This document shows, piece by piece, positions 9,056-11,702 of a stretch of DNA of 11,702 bases. Within the stretch, counting starts at the first letter, position 1, and each line of letters opens with the position of its first letter. Below the pieces are notes generated by a model. The model saw only the letters and a program-made list of their open reading frames with translations. It did not search any database and was not told where the DNA came from. Source of the stretch: an uncultured Actinomycetes bacterium (GTDB taxonomy: Bacteria; Actinomycetota; CALGFH01); NCBI GenBank assembly GCA_937881255.1, contig CALGFH010000392.1:1-11702 (forward strand), written 5' to 3'. The translations under genes and the position numbers were made by a program.

Positions 9056-9526
9056 TTGGCAATCCAGGACCCGCCATCGGGCGCGCGGGCGACCACGCGG
9101 CCCGCCGGGGCGGCGCCCACCGAGGACCCGTCCACCGGTGAGCTGCTGAAGGGGCTGGCCGACGACGCGACCACCCTCATGCGACAGGAGATCCTGCTGG
9201 CCAAGCAGGAGCTGCAGGAGGGCCTGACCGCCAGCGCCAAGGCGAGCGCCCTGCTCGTCGCGGCCGGCGTGCTCGGGCTGTACGCCTTCGGCTTCCTGCT
9301 CTACACCATCGGCGAGGCGATCGGCGGGCCGCGCTGGCTCGGGTTCGCCATCGTCACCGCGGTGCTGCTGATCGTGGTCGCGGTGCTGGGGCTGGTCGGC
9401 AAGAAGCGCCTGGCCGCCTCCAAGGTCGCTCCGGAGAAGGCCAAAGCCGAGCTCCAGACGACCGCGAACGAGCTGAAGGAGGAGATCACGTGGGGGAAAC
9501 CTCAGCAGCAACCGCCCGAGAGGTAG
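9056..9526 (+). CDS. Phage-holin-family (actinobacterial Holin-X, DUF1469-like) membrane protein
   Basis: A 156-residue integral membrane protein of the putative actinobacterial Holin-X family. An acidic, disordered N-terminus leads into LLKGLADDATTLMRQEILLAKQEL (about 30-53), the amphipathic helix typical of the family. Two membrane segments follow at about 64-87 and 93-115, then a basic stretch (KKRLAASK) and a C-terminal helix ending AELQTTANELKEEITWGK. Despite the name, members are chromosomal envelope proteins of unknown role, and there is no lysin or other phage gene nearby. The rare TTG start at 9056 is supported by GGGGGGA five bases upstream. GGGGTAG at 8982-8988 recalls a stress-sigma -10, but I see no matching -35. 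Its last 37 bases overlap the DUF3618-like gene, so the two proteins are made together. Confidence 0.88.
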   Translation: MAIQDPPSGARATTRPAGAAPTEDPSTGELLKGLADDATTLMRQEILLAKQELQEGLTASAKASALLVAAGVLGLYAFGFLLYTIGEAIGGPRWLGFAIVTAVLLIVVAVLGLVGKKRLAASKVAPEKAKAELQTTANELKEEITWGKPQQQPPER

Positions 9527-9741
9527 AGGAGACCCGCAGGCAGATGGAGGACAAGGTGGCCAAGCTCTCCGAGCGTGCTCCGGAGGAGGCCCGCAAGCTC
9601 ATCAAGCGGGTCGCGTTCGCGGTCATCACCGCGGTCGCGGTGCTGGCCACCCGCAAGCTGATCGACAAGCTCTGGGAGCGGGCCACCGGCGAGCTGCCTC
9701 CGACCAAGGTCATGCGGGAGGACGAGGCGGACAACGACTAG
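9490..9741 (+). CDS. Small DUF3618-like membrane-associated protein
   Basis: An 83-residue protein that reads like DUF3618: a charged N-terminal helix REVEETRRQMEDKVAKLSER (residues 10-29), one hydrophobic segment at about 40-55 (RVAFAVITAVAVLATRK), and an acidic tail. Its function is unknown; such proteins commonly sit beside Holin-X genes in actinobacteria, and both presumably act at the membrane. The GTG start at 9490 lies inside the 3' end of the preceding gene, but the ribosome site AAGGAGGAG (9476-9484) is close to perfect at a spacing of 5, so the start is well supported. The gene ends 16 bases before a strong intrinsic terminator, which closes the unit. Confidence 0.82.
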   Translation: MGETSAATAREVEETRRQMEDKVAKLSERAPEEARKLIKRVAFAVITAVAVLATRKLIDKLWERATGELPPTKVMREDEADND

Positions 9742-9757
9742 CGGCTGAGCGGGAACG

Positions 9758-9788
9758 GGCGCCGGTCGCTGGCCGGCGCCTTTCTCTT
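9758..9788 (+). terminator. Intrinsic (rho-independent) terminator after the Holin-X/DUF3618 unit
   Basis: A perfect 8-base-pair GC stem, GGCGCCGG (9758-9765) with CCGGCGCC (9773-9780), has a 7-base loop (TCGCTGG) and runs directly into TTTCTCTT (9781-9788). The position just after the DUF3618-like stop and the T-rich tail make this the clearest terminator in the window. The T tract also contributes the first bases of the next gene's putative -35. Confidence 0.85.
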
Positions 9789-9815
9789 GCCCACAAATTT
9801 CACTCATCGTAGACT
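9787..9815 (+). promoter_or_regulatory. Probable housekeeping-sigma promoter of the ABC exporter
   Basis: TTGCCC (9787-9792) and TAGACT (9810-9815) each match the consensus -35 and -10 at 4 of 6 positions and are separated by exactly 17 bases, in the one conspicuously AT-richer stretch of the window. Transcription would begin near 9822, about 35 bases before the permease ATG. The -35 abuts the upstream terminator's T tract. This rests on motif reading only. Confidence 0.55.
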
Positions 9816-9829
9816 TCACCCGACGATGA
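9804..9829. promoter_or_regulatory. Inverted repeat over the exporter's -10 region, candidate operator
   Basis: TCATCGT (9804-9810) and ACGATGA (9823-9829) are perfect 7-base inverted repeats with 12 bases between them. The left arm runs up to the first base of the putative -10, and the right arm covers the expected transcription start. This is where a dimeric repressor such as a TetR-family protein would bind. No regulator gene lies in the window, so the link is inference. Confidence 0.45.
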
Positions 9830-9856
9830 ATTCTGGGTCGCGGAGGTGGCGCCGGC

Positions 9857-10939
9857 ATGTGGGCCATGGCCATGAAGGAGTTCCGCCAGATGCGCCGGGA
9901 CCGGCGCACCCTGGCCATGATGATCCTGCTCCCGGTGCTGCTGCTGGTGGTGTTCGGCTACGCCGCCAGCTTCGATGTCGACCGGGTCAGGACGGTGGTG
10001 GTCGGCCCCCGGGCCGGGCAGGTGGCGGCCGCCCTGCCCGAGCGGCTGGAGGTGGTCCGGGTGGCGCCCGGGGAGGGCCGCGAGGACGCCGTCGAGGCCC
10101 TGCGCGACGCCGAGGCGGCGGTGGCGGTGGTGACCGGCGAGGGCGGCCAGCCCCAGGTGCTGGTCGACGGGGCCGACCTGTTCTCGGCCCGGTCGGTGGT
10201 GACCGAGCTGCGGGGCCGGCCCGGGCTGCCCACCCCCGAGGTGCTGTTCAACCCGGGGCTGGAGACCTCGGCCATCATGGTCCCCGGCCTGATGGGGGTG
10301 GTGCTGGTCTTCGTCGGCACCATCGCCACCGCCCTCGGGGTGGTCCGCGAGCGCCAGAGCGGCACCCTGGAGCAGCTGGCCGTGATGCCCTTCAAGGCCC
10401 GTGACGTGCTCGCCGGCAAGCTCCTGCCCTACCTGGGGGTGGCGGTCGTCGACCTGGCCGTGATCGTGGCCGTGGGGGTGCTGCTGTTCGACGTCCCCTT
10501 CAACGGGTCGCCGCTGGTCTTCGCCCTGGGGGCGCTGCTGTTCCTGTTCTGCACGGTCGGCATCGGCGTGCTCATCTCGACCGTGTCCGAGACCCAGGGC
10601 CAGGCCATCCAGCTGGCCATCATGACCATGCTCCCCCAGATCCTGCTGTCCGGGCTGATCTTCCCCATCCAGGCCATGGCCGCCGGGGTCCGCTGGATCA
10701 GCTACCTGCTGCCGCTCACCTACTTCGTCCAGGTGGCCAGGGGGGTGATGGTCAGGGGGGCGCCGTTCGAGGCCCTGCTGCTCCCGCTGGGCATGCTGGC
10801 CGTGCTCGGGGCGGTGGTGTTCGGCCTGTCGATCGCCCGCTTCCGCCGCGACCTGGCCCCCTCGGGCCGCCACCGCGACCCCGGCCCGGCCGCCGAGGAC
10901 CAGGGCGAGGACGCCCCCACCCGGGCGGGTGCCCGGTGA
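9857..10939 (+). CDS. ABC-2 type exporter permease (YhhJ/YbhR-like)
   Basis: A 360-residue inner-membrane subunit of an ABC-2 exporter. It has a short cytoplasmic N-terminus with the family's MKEFRQMRRDRRTLAMMILLP, TM1 at about 18-37, and a large extracytoplasmic domain at about 40-135. Five more segments follow at about 138-160, 187-211, 218-241, 250-271 and 303-327. Family hallmarks are NPGLETSAIMVPGLMGVVL, VRERQSGTLEQLAVMPFKARDVLAGKLLPY, SGLIFPIQAM and LLPLTYFVQVARGVMVRG. The relatives export drugs or other small molecules; the substrate here is unknown. The ATG at 9857 has GGAGGTGG ending 7 bases upstream. The gene has its own promoter and candidate operator, and its stop overlaps the start of the ATPase gene (GTGA), as expected for subunits of one complex. 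The C-terminal 30 residues are hydrophilic and low-complexity. Confidence 0.93.
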   Translation: MWAMAMKEFRQMRRDRRTLAMMILLPVLLLVVFGYAASFDVDRVRTVVVGPRAGQVAAALPERLEVVRVAPGEGREDAVEALRDAEAAVAVVTGEGGQPQVLVDGADLFSARSVVTELRGRPGLPTPEVLFNPGLETSAIMVPGLMGVVLVFVGTIATALGVVRERQSGTLEQLAVMPFKARDVLAGKLLPYLGVAVVDLAVIVAVGVLLFDVPFNGSPLVFALGALLFLFCTVGIGVLISTVSETQGQAIQLAIMTMLPQILLSGLIFPIQAMAAGVRWISYLLPLTYFVQVARGVMVRGAPFEALLLPLGMLAVLGAVVFGLSIARFRRDLAPSGRHRDPGPAAEDQGEDAPTRAGAR

Positions 10940-11702
10940 CGACCTGGGGCTGCCGGGGGCTGGAGGTCCGCTACGGCGCCACCGTGGCCTGCCAGGACGT
11001 CAGCTTCGAGGTGGCCGCCGGGACGGTCGCGGCCGTGGTCGGGGGCGACGGGGCCGGCAAGACCAGCCTGCTCCGGGCCCTGGCCGGGACGGTCCGGCCG
11101 GCCGCGGGCACGGTCCGGCGGCCGGCCGAGCGCCGCCTCGGCTACGTCTCGGCCGGCCCGGGCGTCTGGGCCGACCTCACCGTCGACGAGAACCTGAGCT
11201 TCGCCGGCCGGGCCTACGGCCTCGACCCGGCCGAGCTGGGCCGGCGGGTCGGGGCCCTGCTGGAGCGGACCGGCCTGGCCACGGCCCGCGACCGGCTGGC
11301 CGGGCAGCTCTCGGGCGGCATGCGCCAGAAGCTGGCCCTGGCCATGGCCGTCGCCCACCAGCCGGACCTGCTCATCCTCGACGAGCCGACCACCGGGGTC
11401 GACCCGGTGAGCCGGGCCGAGCTGTGGCGCCTGCTGGCCGCCTCGGCCGCCGGCGGCGCGGCCGTGGTGGTGGCCACCACCTACCTGGACGAGGCCGAGC
11501 GGGCGGCCACCGTGCTGGTGCTGGACCGGGGCCGCGGCCTGCTCGCCGGCACCCCCGACGAGGTCCTGGCCGCCACCCCCGGCCTGGTCGTCGAGGGGAC
11601 GGCCCGGCCGGCGGGCGTCCCCTCCTGGCGCCGGGGGGCCCGCTGGCGGGCCTGGTCGCCGGACGGCTCGACCCCGCCCGGGACCAGCCCGGCCACCCTC
11701 GA
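10936..11702 (+). CDS. ABC exporter ATP-binding protein (YbhF/RbbA-like), 3'-truncated by the window edge
   Basis: Powers the exporter whose permease lies just upstream; the GTG start overlaps the permease stop by 4 bases. The frame is open to the window end (255 codons seen). Motifs: Walker A GGDGAGKTS (residues 36-44), signature LSGGMRQK (125-132), Walker B LLILDEP (145-151) with the catalytic Glu150, and D-loop GVDP (154-157). Two switch residues are not canonical. The Q-loop reads GYVSAGPGVW, with Ala73 where glutamine is usual, and the H-loop reads ATTYLDEAERA, with Thr182 where histidine is usual. The wording GAGKT, LAGQLSGGMRQKLALA and TTYLDEAER resembles the first ATPase domain of tandem proteins such as YbhF and RbbA. 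The sequence continues beyond the domain (about residue 215 on), consistent with but not proving a second ATPase domain downstream. No start alternative fits as well. Confidence 0.9.
   Translation, partial: MTTWGCRGLEVRYGATVACQDVSFEVAAGTVAAVVGGDGAGKTSLLRALAGTVRPAAGTVRRPAERRLGYVSAGPGVWADLTVDENLSFAGRAYGLDPAELGRRVGALLERTGLATARDRLAGQLSGGMRQKLALAMAVAHQPDLLILDEPTTGVDPVSRAELWRLLAASAAGGAAVVVATTYLDEAERAATVLVLDRGRGLLAGTPDEVLAATPGLVVEGTARPAGVPSWRRGARWRAWSPDGSTPPGTSPATL

Noticed and set aside
7783..9240. Long minus-strand frames opposite trpS, the 2H-NUDIX gene and the Holin-X gene
   Set aside because: They cross three well-supported plus-strand genes and read as Gly/Arg/Gln-rich filler without motifs.
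9056..9741. Prophage remnant suggested by the name 'holin'
   Set aside because: No endolysin, structural, integrase or repressor gene and no attachment-site repeats are present. Holin-X proteins are ordinary chromosomal membrane proteins in actinobacteria.
9800..10873. 357-codon minus-strand frame opposite the exporter permease
   Set aside because: His/Gln/Gly-rich filler with no motif; the plus strand gives a textbook ABC-2 permease with a good ribosome site.

Overview
This is a very GC-rich (clearly above 70 %) bacterial window with dense, mostly overlapping genes. It most likely comes from an actinomycete-type bacterium (Actinomycetota). The reasons are the base composition, an A-type aconitase with a long actinobacterial-style linker, a Holin-X/DUF3618 membrane pair, a ferredoxin-type sulfite reductase, and heavy use of GTG/TTG starts (7 of the 11 starts seen are not ATG). 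Genus and family cannot be told from the sequence.

Layout. (1) Bases 1-2799, plus strand: the 3' three quarters of aconitase (acnA), followed 5 bases later by a GNAT acetyltransferase. (2) Bases 6633-2780, minus strand: a four-gene sulfate-assimilation and siroheme operon in which every gene overlaps the next. The order is cysH (4Fe-4S APS reductase), a ferredoxin-type sulfite/nitrite reductase, a Met8/CysG-N-like siroheme synthase, and uroporphyrinogen-III C-methyltransferase. Its last gene runs tail to tail into the GNAT gene with a 20-base overlap. (3) A 230-base divergent intergenic region, then trpS and a two-domain protein joining a 2H phosphoesterase (LigT/2'-5' RNA ligase family) to a NUDIX hydrolase, on the plus strand. 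(4) A two-gene cell-envelope unit (Holin-X family protein and a DUF3618-like protein) closed by a clear intrinsic terminator. (5) An ABC-2 exporter: a YhhJ/YbhR-type permease with a recognisable promoter and an inverted repeat over its -10 region, followed by a translationally coupled ATPase that runs off the window.

How the genes work together. The minus-strand operon is a functional module. APS reductase makes sulfite and sulfite reductase makes sulfide. The two downstream enzymes make the siroheme cofactor that the reductase needs, with Met8/CysG-N and SUMT as separate overlapping genes in the same order as the domains of enterobacterial CysG. ATP sulfurylase, ferredoxin and any separate ferrochelatase are not in the window. 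The exporter resembles the YbhFSR/RbbA type. Its ATPase half lacks the usual Q-loop glutamine and H-loop histidine, suggesting it may be the first half of a tandem ATPase.

Most of the window is ordinary metabolism. The strongest candidate for something unusual is the 2H-phosphoesterase/NUDIX fusion. The exporter's compact control region and degenerate ATPase come next. I found no CRISPR array, insertion sequence, tRNA, rRNA or prophage.
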